Below, piece after piece: positions 22,410-34,142 of a DNA stretch of 64,000 bases. The stretch's first letter is position 1. Each line of letters starts with the position of its first letter. The position numbers and the translations under genes are program-made. This DNA is from Aplectana chamaeleonis (taxonomy: Eukaryota > Nematoda > Chromadorea > Rhabditida > Cosmocercidae), in the NCBI GenBank assembly GCA_029168955.1, contig JAPDOI010000022.1:1116001-1180000 (forward strand), given 5' to 3'. The notes beneath the pieces are model-generated. The model saw nothing but the letters and a program-made list of their open reading frames with translations. It was not told the origin of the DNA and searched no databases.

Positions 22410-23845
22410 AGCCATTGAAACTCACTGACTAGAGACTTCTCCTCATTTTTATCACTTCGTTAATGTTCTCCAGCAATTCAGTTGATCCATTTGACTTTGC
22501 ATTTTTGTATTTTGATAATTCTTGAAAGGTTTGACTACTTATGTTTGAGGTGACAAACAGGCAGGCCATCAAATTCGTTCTCTACTTATTTAACGTCATT
22601 TATGTGTCTCGAATGAACGTATTAATTGAGATACTGTTACTGGTTCCCACCTGCGCGACTAAAGGGTCCCAATCGGAATGGCACTGGCCAAACATCTTAG
22701 ACTGAACCCTTTCTGTGTACTGGAGCTGGACAAAAGCACTTGTTCGAAGAAGTACAAGGGATTCGAGAATTATTTTGACCAGTGAAAAGATGGACTCTCA
22801 CATAGCAAGGGCGCTTCGTTCTCCGCTACAGGAACCTCGCCGCATCAAATTTTTGCTTAGCCAGGACAGTAAGGGTTAATTCTCAGGAACTCGAATCACG
22901 GGAAAAAAATATTTTCTTTATCTATATGTGCTTCTAGAAAAGATGATTGGAGTTATACTGTCTTGACGAAAACCATTTTTTATATTGAAGGTCTTCGACA
23001 AAACACAAAAAGGATACAAATCAAGCAAAGGTCAAGAAAAAAACGTCTTGTGCGGAAGTAGTAGAAGAAGAAAACAGCATACTCGTTTTACGGGTGCGTA
23101 GAGGTGAAAAAAGCCGCAGTGGAAAAATCGGGGTTTGGGCAAGTACAGCACAGTGAAGAAAGTGTTCGCGAATCAGATGCTTAGCGTTCGGAGGATGAGT
23201 ACGTAACGGTATTTTGTTAATGATAGCATTTAGCATACTGTAGTTCCCGATCTTTGCTAACAACTAGTACCTATGCAATAAACCTGAGGCACATAAATCG
23301 AGGAAGATAAATTTAAGGCTGAAGAAAACAGGAGTTCGAGAGATTTTTGCAGACATTTGTTCGTGATTGAAGTCGGCACTTACTTTGAGAATACACATAG
23401 GACAAAGTGAAGCCCGAGAAGAAGAGGAAGTCTGGGTGAAGAATAGTAGAAAGTGCGGTAAAGCAATGAATTGTGAGTGAGCACACAGAACACAAACAAT
23501 ATAGGTATGGAAAAGGTCAGGTAAATACGGAGGTTAGAGAAACAAGATCTGGCATTGGGTTGATGAAATCATAGAGGTCGTCTTCAGGATTTCTCTGCTA
23601 AGAATCACTCGGGCAATGGATTTGGGAGATACTATGTATATATTTACTGAGTAATTACACCCATCACGTGCCACGGTTATTGTCCATGTTAGACAGTTGA
23701 ACTGCGGCAGCTGCGATGCTAGCGAAGCCGAGAGCGCTTTCTTTAGAGCACATACATCTTTGTCTTACAATTAGAACAACGCATATAGGGCTATTAAAAC
23801 AAATAGATACTGCGAAAAGTAAAGCTTAAATTGAAACTGGGTCAA
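22410..23845. other. Non-coding, nothing recognised
   Basis: AT-rich with short minus-strand open frames (23021-23263, 23313-23495). No motif, no repeat match. Confidence 0.4.
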
Positions 23846-23848
23846 TAA

Positions 23849-24190
23849 GGCGTCGTTTATACTTCCGCCGCGGAGCGGTGCGGCGAAGTGCATTTCAACC
23901 ATATCGACCACGCGGCGCCGCGCCGCGGCACCGCAAGACGTTTAGAGTTCATCAGCATAAATTTTGCAAAACGCGCCGCACGCGGCCGTAGCCCCATTGC
24001 TGCAGCGCCGCCTAAGGCGTCGTTTATACTTCCGCCGCCGAGCGGCGCGGCGAAGTGAAATACTATGATATTGATCGTGCCGCGCCGCGTGATCAATATT
24101 AAATAAATGCACTGTGCCGCTCCACTCGGCGGCGGGAGCATAAACGACCCCTAAGACGAGCAGGCGGCTCGGCGGCGATGGTGTCAAAAG
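23849..24190. mobile_element. Harbinger-like MITE (family V), interrupted by another copy
   Basis: Begins GGCGTCGTTTATACTTCCGC after TAA (23846-23848). Its right part (from 24155, CTCGGCGGCGATGG...) is a diverged inverse of the left end. A second complete copy (24016-24151) sits inside. Very GC-rich internal GGCGCCGCGCCGCGG. TWA target plus GG ends suggests PIF/Harbinger. The right boundary is approximate. Confidence 0.55.
24016..24151. mobile_element. Harbinger-like MITE (family V), complete, TAA duplication
   Basis: 136 bp, starting GGCGTCGTTTATACTTCCGC and ending GCATAAACGACCCC, flanked by TAA on both sides (24013-24015, 24152-24154). Inserted in the older copy 23849-24190. Relatives lie at 26165-26278 and 59627-59762. 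Confidence 0.8.
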
Positions 24191-24977
24191 GGAGGAGAAT
24201 CTTCCGGAAAAGAACTCATCAACGATAACTTGGTGTGGATATAGTTAAACTAGCGGGATATTGATGTTCTTGTAATGAAGAGCATAGGGCGGCACAGTTA
24301 ATCCGGTTAAATTAATCGAAGTCCATGAGATTATCGTTACTCTAAGCAGTGCTGAAAAAATTGATTTAATTCTATTTAATCGTTTTGATTGTGCAGTTTA
24401 CTTTGAGGCATTAGACCCTTGTCCTTGAAGAAAAAAAATCCGAACACGGCCACTGGAGGAGTCATAATGACCGAATTTTTGGGAGTTAACTAATAAACCA
24501 GAATTTTTTTAGCGACCCGGCATTTTCGAAGAACTGTTCTATATTCGCTCCATGTCAATGTTCAGCTAATTATTTGAGCAATGAGACTATTGGATTCTCC
24601 CGGAAATTACTCGGATCACCGGAGAACAGTTGAAATTTTTTTTACGGATCGTTTATTCTAACATCGCCACCTGTATTCCGTCCAGTACTAATGTAGCTGA
24701 TTAATTTATATTTCTGTATTGGCCGAATATTTGGAGGACCGAACAGCTCGTTTACTAACGAGTCTAACTAATGTTCAATAAGCCGAAAAAATCAATTTCC
24801 TCAGTACCTGAACTATCCAAAAAAGCGAAGAATATCGAATTCTAGAGGAACATTGACCTATAATACCTAGTTTAAGATATTAACTTGAAAAGCCAAGAAT
24901 TGATTAGAAGTTCAGTGTGAGTGAAGAGTCAAGTCTATATCGACTCCGAGTCCGTCTTTAGCACGCGCAAGTTCTCA

Positions 24978-26146
24978 GACAAACCATCGCTCGGAGCGGG
25001 ACCGGAGAGCTACTCGAGCGGCGCTGTCTCTCCGCTCCAAGCGAAAATTAGCCATCTATTCGGGCGACAGCAGCCGCTCTCCGGGCGACAGCAGTCCCGC
25101 TCGGAGCGATCTTCGGTCCCAACTGGCACTGCGGTGGCTCTTCGGGCGACTTTCGAAATTTTCCTAACTGCTATTTTTTCTTTACTTCCGCCTCTTCTGG
25201 AGAGGATTAAGCGTTTTAAGAGGATAAGGTACTTGTTACAGCCTGTGGGCCAGGAGGTTAATCCTGCCGCAGGCCGCAACAAGGATATCATCCCAGCATG
25301 GTCCACAATGAGGAAGCCTTCCCCACCCCGGGCCATGGTGGATCCCCTCGACCGAAGAAAATTGTCCTCCTGAGAGTGACCCGAGGTCACTTCTCAAGAG
25401 TAGCCTCGAAAGGCCAACTTCTCGTCTACACGAGACGAGCCACCTTTTATACCCGCAGGATTGGTTGCTCTTCGAGTGATAACGTGGCTCGCACGTTATC
25501 ATTCAAAGAACAACCAATCCCGCGTCTCTCTATCTTTGGCGATGGCAAAGCTGTCGCCCTGAAGCATCGTCCATACGTGGCGAGAGCGTGCGATTACGGA
25601 AAATCGATGTTCATCAAGGGCACACGTTTTGCTTGCCGTTCACGCACGCTACCTCTCGCGCGCTCACGCCCGCTCGCTCTCGTGCGCTTTCGCCAGCTCA
25701 AAGAAAGAAGCAGCAGGTTTCGAGCCTACTGCTCAACCCCTAAAGTATGAGGCATTTGACCTGTCGTAAAACTATTGCCCTTGTTTTCCATAAACCCACC
25801 ACGGAAGTCGAAAACGAGGGGAAATCATTGACGGTTGCGCCGATTCGAGCGATGGATCACCCGGTCAAAGATTGTCAATAGAATCAAAACGGGGTGGGGG
25901 TGTTTGCCAGTGCATAATTGCGAGCAAGGGCTACTCCAGCGTTGATGAGCGGTGAGAAGCGCACAACAGCTGGATCGCGCGGTCTCGCCACGTATGGACA
26001 GAGCCTGAGAGCGACCGGAGAGCGAACGACGCTGATAATCCTACCGGACAGGGACCGCGGTGCCAGCTCGCCCTTCAGCCGCTGTCAGGGCGATGACGTC
26101 ATAATTGGGAGGAGCCGGTCCAGCTCCGAGCGATGGTTTGTCTGAG
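24978..26146. mobile_element. 1.17-kb element with 30-bp TIRs, GC-rich interior
   Basis: CAGACAAACCATCGCTCGG near 24979 and its inverse ending near 26144 form TIRs that match over about 30 bp. The interior carries a short strong hairpin (about 25457-25525, GGATTGGTTG...CAACCAATCC) and a minus-strand TATA-type block (see 25300-25480). The open frames on both strands (for example 25010-25390 minus) lack any recognised domain. No unambiguous target duplication. Superfamily unknown. Confidence 0.5.
25300..25480 (-). promoter_or_regulatory. TATA-type promoter-like block, copy 1
   Basis: On the minus strand GGGTATAAAAGGTGGCTCGT (TATA core at 25443-25451) is followed about 50 bp downstream by GTGACCTCGGGTCACTCTC and then a GAGGGGAT word. 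The same order and similar spacing occurs at 60155-60330 (plus). No coding sequence is identified downstream in either copy. It could be a transposon promoter or an RNA gene of unknown type. Confidence 0.35.
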
Positions 26147-26164
26147 TTAGTAGACCTGCGGCAC

Positions 26165-26278
26165 CGGCCTCTTCGACGTGGCCCGTTTACAGAGTGAGGC
26201 GGCGTGATAGCCTGAGCGGAGTGTCGCACCGCCTCACTTTTCGCCACGTGGCTCGGTGGCGGAAGTGTAAACGACCCC
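26165..26278. repeat. Family V related fragment
   Basis: Ends GGCGGAAGTGTAAACGACCCC before TTA, the family V terminus in inverse. Contains a GTGAGGCGGCG...CGCCTCAC hairpin. The left end is not clearly paired. Confidence 0.45.
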
Positions 26279-26325
26279 TTATAGGCGAACGACATTTTTT
26301 TGACAGTCACGGTATTGTGTATTAA

Positions 26326-26781
26326 AGGCGGCATATAGCCTAGCTCCCCCATTTTGAGGTCAAGACCGAAATGGGGTCGTGCGGTTCCCACTAGAACGAA
26401 GCGTCAAAAAAGTGTAAATGACCGCCATATTGAGTCACCAAATCATCCGTTCCCCGCTCACTTCCCAATGCGGGCTCCGCCCATTATTACAGACACGCTT
26501 AAACTTAATGCTCGGCTGCGGTCATTTAGGCTCGCTCTTAGCACTGCTAGCCGTTTAAGCGTTCCAGCGAAGGCCGTAAGAATGTACTAGCGTAGTTACC
26601 AATTCGTTGCTAGCTTCGCTATTTCGCCCGATGCGGTGTAATTCGTCCACTTGTAGACCAATATAGGAGAACCGTTTCTTCTTGGTCTTGATCGGATTTT
26701 CGTTATTTCTCAATACTAGCAGCTCCAGAGCTTCGATTCGTGCCATAAAACTAAAATCTATTTTGAGCGTGTATGCTGCCT
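26326..26781. mobile_element. TTAA-flanked MITE, Q-like right end
   Basis: AGGCGGCATATAGCC after TTAA (26322-26325), and GAGCGTGTATGCTGCCT at the right before TCAA. The right end is family Q, while the left end and body differ, so this is a diverged or chimeric member. Confidence 0.55.
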
Positions 26782-26944
26782 TCAATGTGCAGCTCCCATA
26801 TTCGACTTCAGCCTGTCTTCGTCTTATCCCATTCTGTCAGGTTTGTTCAATGTCTCAGGTTTGGAATAGAACTTCTCTAATTGTGGGTTACCTCGGTGAT
26901 GATCTGAAAATTTATGTCTATTTGTCGATTTTTGATTACCTTAA

Positions 26945-27418
26945 AGGCACAGTCCAACCTCAGAGGTAATTTTTGATATTATGGTCCGGTCGCCGCCTAT
27001 AGCAACCCTGCCAAGCGCGAAATCTCAATTCACTCAAATAAGCGAGAAAAGGCTAGGCAAAACTCGGCCACGCCCACTTGAAAGAAAAAATGGGTAACAC
27101 CCACCGCCAGGTTTCCGACCCCAGTAGGGAAGAGACGAGCGAATGATTTTATTCAAAACCTATGTTCTTCAATTTGTTTTCGGTCTGGCTTTATATTGTG
27201 GCCTGCTACAGAACGATGGCTGGGAATAACGAGAAAATACGGGCTCGAGACAACTCGTCCGAGAACTTCTAGCCGTTCAAAATGGAAATTTTTGAGGAGC
27301 GGTAACTCCGTTTGTAGTGAGTTCTGAGCGATTCCGAAAACACCATTGTGATCAGCGTGGAATTTTCCCCAAGAGAGGTGAGAAAACCAAAAGTCGATTC
27401 TGAGGTTGGACTGTGTAT
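26945..27418 (-). mobile_element. TTAA-flanked MITE, family P, inverted and diverged
   Basis: AGGCACAGTCCAACCTCAG after TTAA (26941-26944), and TGAGGTTGGACTGTGTAT at the right before TTAA (27419-27422). That TTAA is shared with the next P element. The body is an inverse, diverged relative of P (ACAACTCGTCCGAG block). Confidence 0.75.
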
Positions 27419-27422
27419 TTAA

Positions 27423-27898
27423 AGGCACAGTCCAACCTCAGAATCGTTTTTCTGTTTTTCTGCCTATCTCGAAAACGGTCTCACACTGATTCCAATGATG
27501 TCTTTGGAATCGTACAAGACCCTTCAAGAACGAAGTTATGGCCTCTCAAAATTTGAGCTGCGGAAGCATGGTGGACGAGTTGTTCGAGGCTTGTAACTTC
27601 CGTCATTTGCAACCGATGTATGCGAGCCGACCTGAATGGTTAGAGAGGCTGAGAATGAAGGGAAGAACGGGGCTATTGATTGAAAATCATCGCTCATCTC
27701 GCCACTGTTGAGCTCGAAAGATCGTAAAAGGGGCGTGCCAAAGTGGCTTCCGGATGTGGACGCCCAGGGTGGCTTCCTCCTATATCTCGCTTAATCGGAG
27801 GACTTGAGAGCTCGCACTTGGCAGATGCTATATGGGGTGGGTCTACTTCACAACTACGTGGAAATATCAGATTTCGTCCCTGAGTTTAGACTGTGCCT
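27423..27898 (+). mobile_element. TTAA-flanked MITE, family P
   Basis: AGGCACAGTCCAACCTCAG at the left, GAGTTTAGACTGTGCCT at the right, TTAA on both sides (27419-27422, 27899-27902). 476 bp, the best-preserved P copy. Confidence 0.88.
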
Positions 27899-28142
27899 TT
27901 AAGTAGGTTACGCCAGGTAAACGACGTTTAGTAACCAATAATAACCCTTAAAATAGCGACAGGCGGATATTCGTGTTCAACATCCGAAGTAACCCCGTAG
28001 TAACAAGTTTTGAGCCAAATCTGGTACGTTTAATGTATACGTTTAACAGCTTTCAAACCACTGTTTTGTAGAACCTCGCGGTAAATCTAGAGCAAAAACG
28101 GTCGGTTTGCGATGGGATTTCGAGCTGTGAAAGAACTGTTAA

Positions 28143-28708
28143 AGGCAGTGGTCGCGATAAAATAAACTTCTCTACTTCTCTTCTCTAAACCCTTTTCTGG
28201 ATGCAGAGTAGTAGAACCCATTCGAAAAAACTTCGAAAAAAAACTATTTTGAGTCAAATTATGAGCCTCAACTTTCCTATCTTGTGATGGCCCACTCCGC
28301 ATGATGAACATCGATGGCCTATAGTATCAAACGCATCAGCTGGCTTGAAATCGAGATTTAATCAATGACTTAATGCCTTCGGACCTGTCTGCTTGAATAT
28401 TCCTATCCTAATCTAGTTGAAACATTGAATGGAGTGCTGTTGTTGTTGTTAGCATTGTTCAACAGTTTTCATTAGCTAAAATTGCATTTATTTCTGCCTG
28501 TGAATGTCAATGAGTTTTGACTGTACACACATGAGACTCCGATCTTTTTGCGCGGAGCTGTGCACCTGTGCCCGAATCATTGACCTAGGAACTTAGTAAC
28601 TCTAATTATAACCCCTTTCTTGCATCGTAACCTTCATGGTACTTCAGCTGTTTGCAAACCAATTTTTTATGGTTTTCTCAACAACTTCTTTCATATCGAC
28701 CCCTGCCA
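28143..28708 (+). mobile_element. TTAA-flanked MITE, family U
   Basis: AGGCAGTGGTCGCGAT after TTAA (28139-28142); right end CCCCTGCCA before TTAA (28709-28712), shared with the next T element. Homologous along its length to 57614-58164, including the TATTCG..AAAAA block and a late TGTGCACCTGTGC stretch. Confidence 0.8.
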
Positions 28709-28712
28709 TTAA

Positions 28713-29197
28713 AGGCAGTGTCCACGATAAAAACTATGTCTGATTCTTTGGTGGAGATCGGCAGCTGCGGGGCCTAGCGCAACCCTAACGTTGAAAAAAC
28801 CAAGAAAAATGAGCTCGAAACGGTCCCCTCCGGCCCCAAAGTTGGAAACCCGTCAGCTCGTCACACCCAGATGCACTTTCCACGCCCACCGACGTGAACA
28901 AATGAATGCTCGAGATTGTGAGATGAGCGATGGTTCCCGATCAATAGCCCCGTTCTTCCCTTAATTCTCAACTTCTCTCTCTACTCAGGTCAGCTCGCAT
29001 ACATCGGCTGCAAAAGACGGAAGTTACAAGCCTCGGACAACTCGTCCACCATGCTTCCCTAGCTCAATTTTTGAGGGATCATAACTCCGTTCCTAGAATG
29101 TCTTGTACGACTTCAAAAACATCATTTTAATCAGTATGGGACCGTCTTCAAGATAGGCGGAAAAGCAGAAAAACGATTCCTATCGTGAACACTGCCT
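28713..29197 (-). mobile_element. TTAA-flanked MITE, family T, inverted
   Basis: AGGCAGTGTCCACGAT at the left next to the shared TTAA, and ATCGTGAACACTGCCT at the right before ATAA (decayed). The interior carries the shared P/T core in inverse. Confidence 0.8.
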
Positions 29198-31005
29198 ATA
29201 AGATTGACGTGGGAGACATAACACCAGTTCGCGGAACATACACGTGATAGGTAGTGCAAAGTCTCGGAAGATAGTGAAACGTGAGGTTGAATAAACACCG
29301 AGGTGAGAGAAACAGAACCAGTAAACTTAGAATTAAAGTGCAGAAGTTTCAAGAATGAACTGGTCGAGAGAAAAAAAGAAGTATATTCGGGGTGGTTACG
29401 ATGAAAAAGAAAACGTTATTAAAGCTGCGGATTGGTAATCATTCCTGTAATTGCTCTGCATAAGAGGTTAGAGCTCAGGAACGGACATACATGTAGGTAG
29501 AAAAAGAAGCTAGAATAGATAGACCGTGTTTATACTCGCTCTATGCTCTTACTCAGGCGACAACACCGGGTTGTCACCGAATAAGAGTTGTTGCGGTATT
29601 GTGATCGGTCCGTAATCCCGCCAAAGCTGCTACACTGCGAACAATGAGATAAAGCAAATGAAGAGCAAATTGGGGTAAAGGTCGAGTAAATTAGACCGAT
29701 GTTCCCCGTCTTCACGCAGTGATCAATAAGGTGGTATGATGCTGTGTTCACCGGGAGACTGAGTGTTCATTGAACGACTATAAGGAACCTGCGCGGAAGA
29801 TTGAGTACATCAGTCAGGTTCGATCACCACGAGGAATCTGTCTACAGCCACTGCTATCTTAGAATGTTTCTGGTGTCTGTTTTGAATTGAATTCAGTTGC
29901 AGACAAGTAGTATCGGACAACTTTACTACATAATGGTAGCATGCATCTTCTTTGGAATCATATTGAAAGAGAGAAGGCCAGAGAGAACAGTAGAACTTGG
30001 TATTGTCAAAGAGTAGGAACCGCATCGGGCGTTTACGCTTGGGATAGTATGGTTAAAAAAACACGAAAATCTGTGATTCACAGCCATAGTTTTTTGGTGG
30101 GTGACAATTTTCGGGAACAAAACAAGTCAATACTGTCGGCGACACCGCGTGGTCGTCGATTACAACGGCGAATTATCGTCATTGACTGGACCGACGAGAA
30201 TCGCGTACATACATGTGCGTTCCGTCAAGGTTCTTCTCCACCTCTGTAATGGAGGACGGGCCGATCTTGGTTGGCAGTAGAGAGCGGGCTGCAGAAGACC
30301 GACACTTGGGAACAAGCGATCAAGTTCATGTGAACTGTAATATGTATGTGCTCACTAAATCTTCAACAGTGTTGGAACCGCAAAAAAATCAAATACTTGC
30401 GGTTGGTGCAAGTAGCCTGTAAGAGAAATTTGGTCGGGAAAGACGTAGTGATCACAGCGGAGTCGTTTCGGGTCAAATACCAGCTTCACAAGAAGGTGTG
30501 AAGAACCCGGCAGCCGAAATGCGTTTTTTATCATCAGACCTGAGGAAGCTCCTCAATACATATTTTCTATCCCATTTCCCTCTATTATACACGAATGGGC
30601 ACACTGACCAAATTTTGCGGTAAGTTTATGGAGGCCCCTTGTTCTCTCCCCCCCCCCCTTGTAATTGTTCATTTCACAGAAGAAAGATAAACACAAGCAA
30701 AACAACCCTAAAAATACGGTGTTATAAGAGATATCTGAGAAAAAAATTGCACTGAAGTCGAATTTGAGCCTACACAGCGGTACAGTTCCTGGGAGAAATC
30801 AGGAAACGATTTAAACCCGTACAGAATTTATGAGAATTGCAGGTCCCCAATCTGTGTACAAAAAGAAAGATATTGCAGCACTGGAGAGACTGCGGAACGT
30901 CTATACGAGGAATATCTTGCTTCGCATAGGAATTTTTTCTTCTTCGACATTCCCAGAATTCAAAAGAAGAAATGGTTATTTTCCGGTTGAGCTCACAGGA
31001 GTCTC
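29198..31005. other. Non-coding, nothing recognised
   Basis: Open frames at 29941-30249 (plus) and 29530-29751, 29810-30025 (minus) have no recognised domain or splice context. A C-run of 12 lies near 30645. Confidence 0.4.
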
Positions 31006-31481
31006 GTCGTACGGTCCGAGCTCAGGGACGAAATCTGAGATTTCCACATAATTGTGAAGTATACCAACCCATATGCCACTTGCCAAGTGCGAGCTCTCAA
31101 TTCCTTCGAATAAGCGAGATGTAGGAGGAAGCCACCCTGGGGCGCCCACCTCGGGAAGCCGCTTTGGCACGCTCCTTCTACGATTTTTCGAGCTCAACAG
31201 TGGTGACATCAGCAACGGTTTCCGATCAATATCCCCGTTCTTCCCTTCAATCTCAACTTCTCTCTTTGCTCATGTCGGCTCGCATACATCGGTTGCAAAT
31301 CACGGAAGTTACAAGCCTCGGGCAACTCGTCCACCATGTTTCCGCAGCTCAATTTTGAGGGGCCATAACTCCGTTCCCAGGGGGTTTCGAACGATTCCAG
31401 AGACATCATTCGAATCAGCGTGAGAACGCTTTTAAGATAGACAGAAAAACTGAAAACAGAATCTGAGATTGGGCTGTGCCT
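31006..31481 (-). mobile_element. TTAA-flanked MITE, family P, inverted
   Basis: The right end ATTGGGCTGTGCCT precedes TTAA (31482-31485). The left end is mutated (ACGGTCCGAGCTCAGG for ACAGTCC.AGCTCAGG) and its TTAA is lost. The body is the inverse of the P consensus, including AACAGTGG..GAT and GGCGCCCACCTCGGGAAGCC. Confidence 0.75.
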
Positions 31482-31785
31482 TTAAGATGGTATCAGAAAT
31501 CATGAACCTTGACGTTTCTAGATTCTACACCTTGATCGCTTCGAGAACACGTGGATGGGGAAAAAATTTCGTATCGGAAACCAAAGACGAATACTCGATC
31601 ATATTACCTAAAGCCTGGAGCAGGGTCCGCGTATCTAGCTTTAAAACATAACCTACCACTCACTCCGCGCCTTTTTGTATCTTTCAAACTTTCAACTTTG
31701 TTGAAACTGCTTGAGTAATAGTTTAATTTTTCTATCGAGTAGCCATTGTAACATTAGTTTAACTTTTTTCCCACGTGTGTCTTAA

Positions 31786-32268
31786 AGGCAGTGTTCACGA
31801 TAAAAAATGTGTTTCAGTTTCCACTAGGATTGGGTAGTGGAGAGGCAAGCTGTAACGTTGACGTCGAAAGAACGCATGAAAACGAGCCAGGAAGAGCCCC
31901 AAAAGAGCCCGAAGTTGCCACTTAGAGCGCAAGGCAAACCTCAAAAGCGCATCACACGCCCACCGACGTGAGCAAATGAATACTCAAGATCGTGACATGA
32001 GCGATGATTTCCAATCATTAGCCCCGTACTTCCCTTCAATCTCAGCTTCTCTCTTTACTCAGGTCAGCTCGCATAGATCGGCTGCAAAAGACGGAAGTTA
32101 CAAGCCTTGGACAACTCGTCCACCATGCTTCCCTTACTTAACTTTTGAGGGACCATAACTCTCTTCTCAGGTCTTGTACAATTCCAGAGACATCATTGAA
32201 ATCAGCATGGCACCGTTTTCAAGATATGCGTGAAAACAGAGAAACGATTTTTATCGGGAACACTGCCT
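31786..32268 (-). mobile_element. TTAA-flanked MITE, family T, inverted
   Basis: AGGCAGTGTTCACGAT after TTAA (31782-31785), CGGGAACACTGCCT before TTAA (32269-32272). 483 bp. Clear inverse homology to 20757-21230 across both halves, including the GCCCACCGACGTGAGCAAATG block. Confidence 0.88.
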
Positions 32269-32504
32269 TTAAATGCACGTAGTAATATAATCAAATAGAT
32301 AAATCATTGGGCCCTTCACCACCCCAACATCGGATGGAGTTCCAGGACTATTGACTCCGACGCATCTATTAAGCTTCCTACAATCAGAGTTTCGAGGTGC
32401 TAAGATGCAAGAAGTCGCGGAGGAACGAAGGATGGCCGAGGAGATTAATCGTGCCCGATCCCCGTGGTTCGAGCATGGTTATGTCCAGAATGCGGCATGT
32501 GGCA

Positions 32505-33085
32505 TGCTGCTCTCTGCGGTATGTGGATCGAATCCACACCGCGGGTGTGGCTAAAAAGCAGTTCGGCTGGCACACGCGATGCGCGCGACGGAAAACGCTG
32601 CGCACGCGCGTCGTCCTTGGGGCGCGTTAACCGAGGGCCCTCAAAAAAAGTAGTTGTTGTTCCATTTTACCCGTATCCCTTCATCATTATTTGCACTTTG
32701 TTCATGTTTTTTTGTTTATAATGTAATTTTTTAGAAGCAATGCTTCTCGTAGCATCGTATCAGAAGAATTCGCTCTTTTATTTAGGTATTCTTAAGAGTT
32801 TCTTTGTTTGCTTCTCGGAGCGGAATGGGAGATGACGATATTTATTCCGATGTCGAGTTTACGTCTGACACAACAGCAACATGAAAAAAATGCATTAAAG
32901 AATATAAAGGGAAACGGACAAAATAAAACAACAATTACTTTTTTGAGGTCCCTCGGTTAACGCGCCCCAAGGACGACGCGCGCACGCAGCGTTTTCCTGT
33001 CGTCGCGCGCGTCGCGTGTGCCAGCCGAACTGCTCTCAGCCACACCCGCGGTGTGGATTCGATCCTCATGCCGCACTCTGATATT
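32505..33085. repeat. Inverted pair of a 200-bp repeat with a B-box-like word
   Basis: The segment 32505-32720 and the inverse of 32870-33085 match over roughly 200 bp, including GTGTGGATTCGATCC (a B-box-like GGATTCGATCC), GCAGTTCGGCTGGCACACGC and GTTAACCGAGGGCCCTC. The spacer is about 150 bp. The B-box-like word suggests a SINE, but I do not see a good A-box at the right distance. Two short open frames across the arms encode similar peptides only because of the repeat. Confidence 0.6.
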
Positions 33086-33299
33086 GAGCGCGGAATCATT
33101 CGGTTGATCGGCATCACCTTTCGTCTTCCCACCTGCCACCTTTTCCGCAAAGCTGCATCGCGGCTTCTTGATTAAACGGCGGCAGCCTTGCGTACAATCG
33201 ACATGGATCGTAATAGTACCCGACTTCGCGCCACAGCTTAGTAAAGAATCAGCGTATCAGTACGATGCGTGCCCACTGTAATCATACGGGTTGGTAGAT

Positions 33300-33495
33300 G
33301 TAGAACCGTCTTGATTTGTTGATACGCACAGTCGACACGGATCGCACCGATGCTTTGCATTTCTTACTGTGTGTTGGCGCGAACTCAGTGCGCATATGCT
33401 ATAGCACACAGGCACCAAGTTTGCGTCATTGCACAACAGTGAACACAAAGTATCAGTGCGATTCCTGCTGACTGTGCAATCCCTCCAACTTTTCT
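33300..33495. mobile_element. Foldback element X, copy 2
   Basis: Arms CGCACAGTCGACACGGATCG (about 33327) and the inverse of GATTCCTGCTGACTGTGC (about 33460). Inner stem GTTGGCGCGAACTCAGTGC closing on CATATGCTATAGCACAC, as in copies 1 and 3. More mutated than the other two. Confidence 0.65.
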
Positions 33496-34085
33496 TTACG
33501 CACTGCCCGCGCACTTGAATCTTGTCAGTTTCCTCAATGTGATTTTTTCAGAAAACAGAATTTTTAGCCGCTCGTCTAGCCTATGCATACCTGCAATGCC
33601 CGGTTTCTCCAATTTTCGCTAAGAGCTTGACAACGGTCTCTACGCCGACTTCGAGTATTCGTTAATGAAGGATTTCGAGATAAAAGCCGAATTAGGTTGC
33701 TATGTTATTGCAAGTAGGCAAAAATCAAACTTTCTTCACTCCCGAGAACAAGTAAGTATGTACATACATTCTAGGTCTAAAAATTCAGATGAGGTTGTCA
33801 TTAGGAAGAAGAAATGAAAATGTCATCTCAGAGCAGAGAAACGCTGTTGTTGTGATCATGGCAAGCAGCCTCGAAAAGTGGTCAATATTTGTCCTCAATG
33901 GGCAATTTAGAATCTGCGTAGAGTCGATATGGTGATATGTTATCGATACCTACCTTTCCTTAAAAAGATTTTTTGTAGAATAACTGATTCTGGAGAAAGA
34001 AGTGTATCACTTCATTAGAATCTTGAATATTATGATAAGTCTTGGCAATATTGATGCTTCCCTGAGCTTTATAGTTTTGTACTAT
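33496..34085. other. Non-coding, nothing recognised
   Basis: AT-rich. No repeat or coding signal. Ends at the short palindrome. Confidence 0.35.
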
Positions 34086-34142
34086 GAATGGTAGAAGTTG
34101 AAGCTCGTCCGTTGAACGGACGAGCTTCAACTTCTACCATTC
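34086..34142. repeat. Perfect 28-bp palindrome with one-base spacer
   Basis: Arms 34086-34113 and 34115-34142 are exact inverse copies, and the only unpaired base is G at 34114. Direct words ATTATGATAAGTSTTG occur on both sides (about 34029 and 34145). It is not bounded by recognisable transposon ends. Confidence 0.9.

Noticed and set aside
25010..25390. 126-codon minus frame after the TATA block
   Set aside because: No recognised domain, and the supposed start lies inside the conserved non-coding words; kept only as a promoter-like block.
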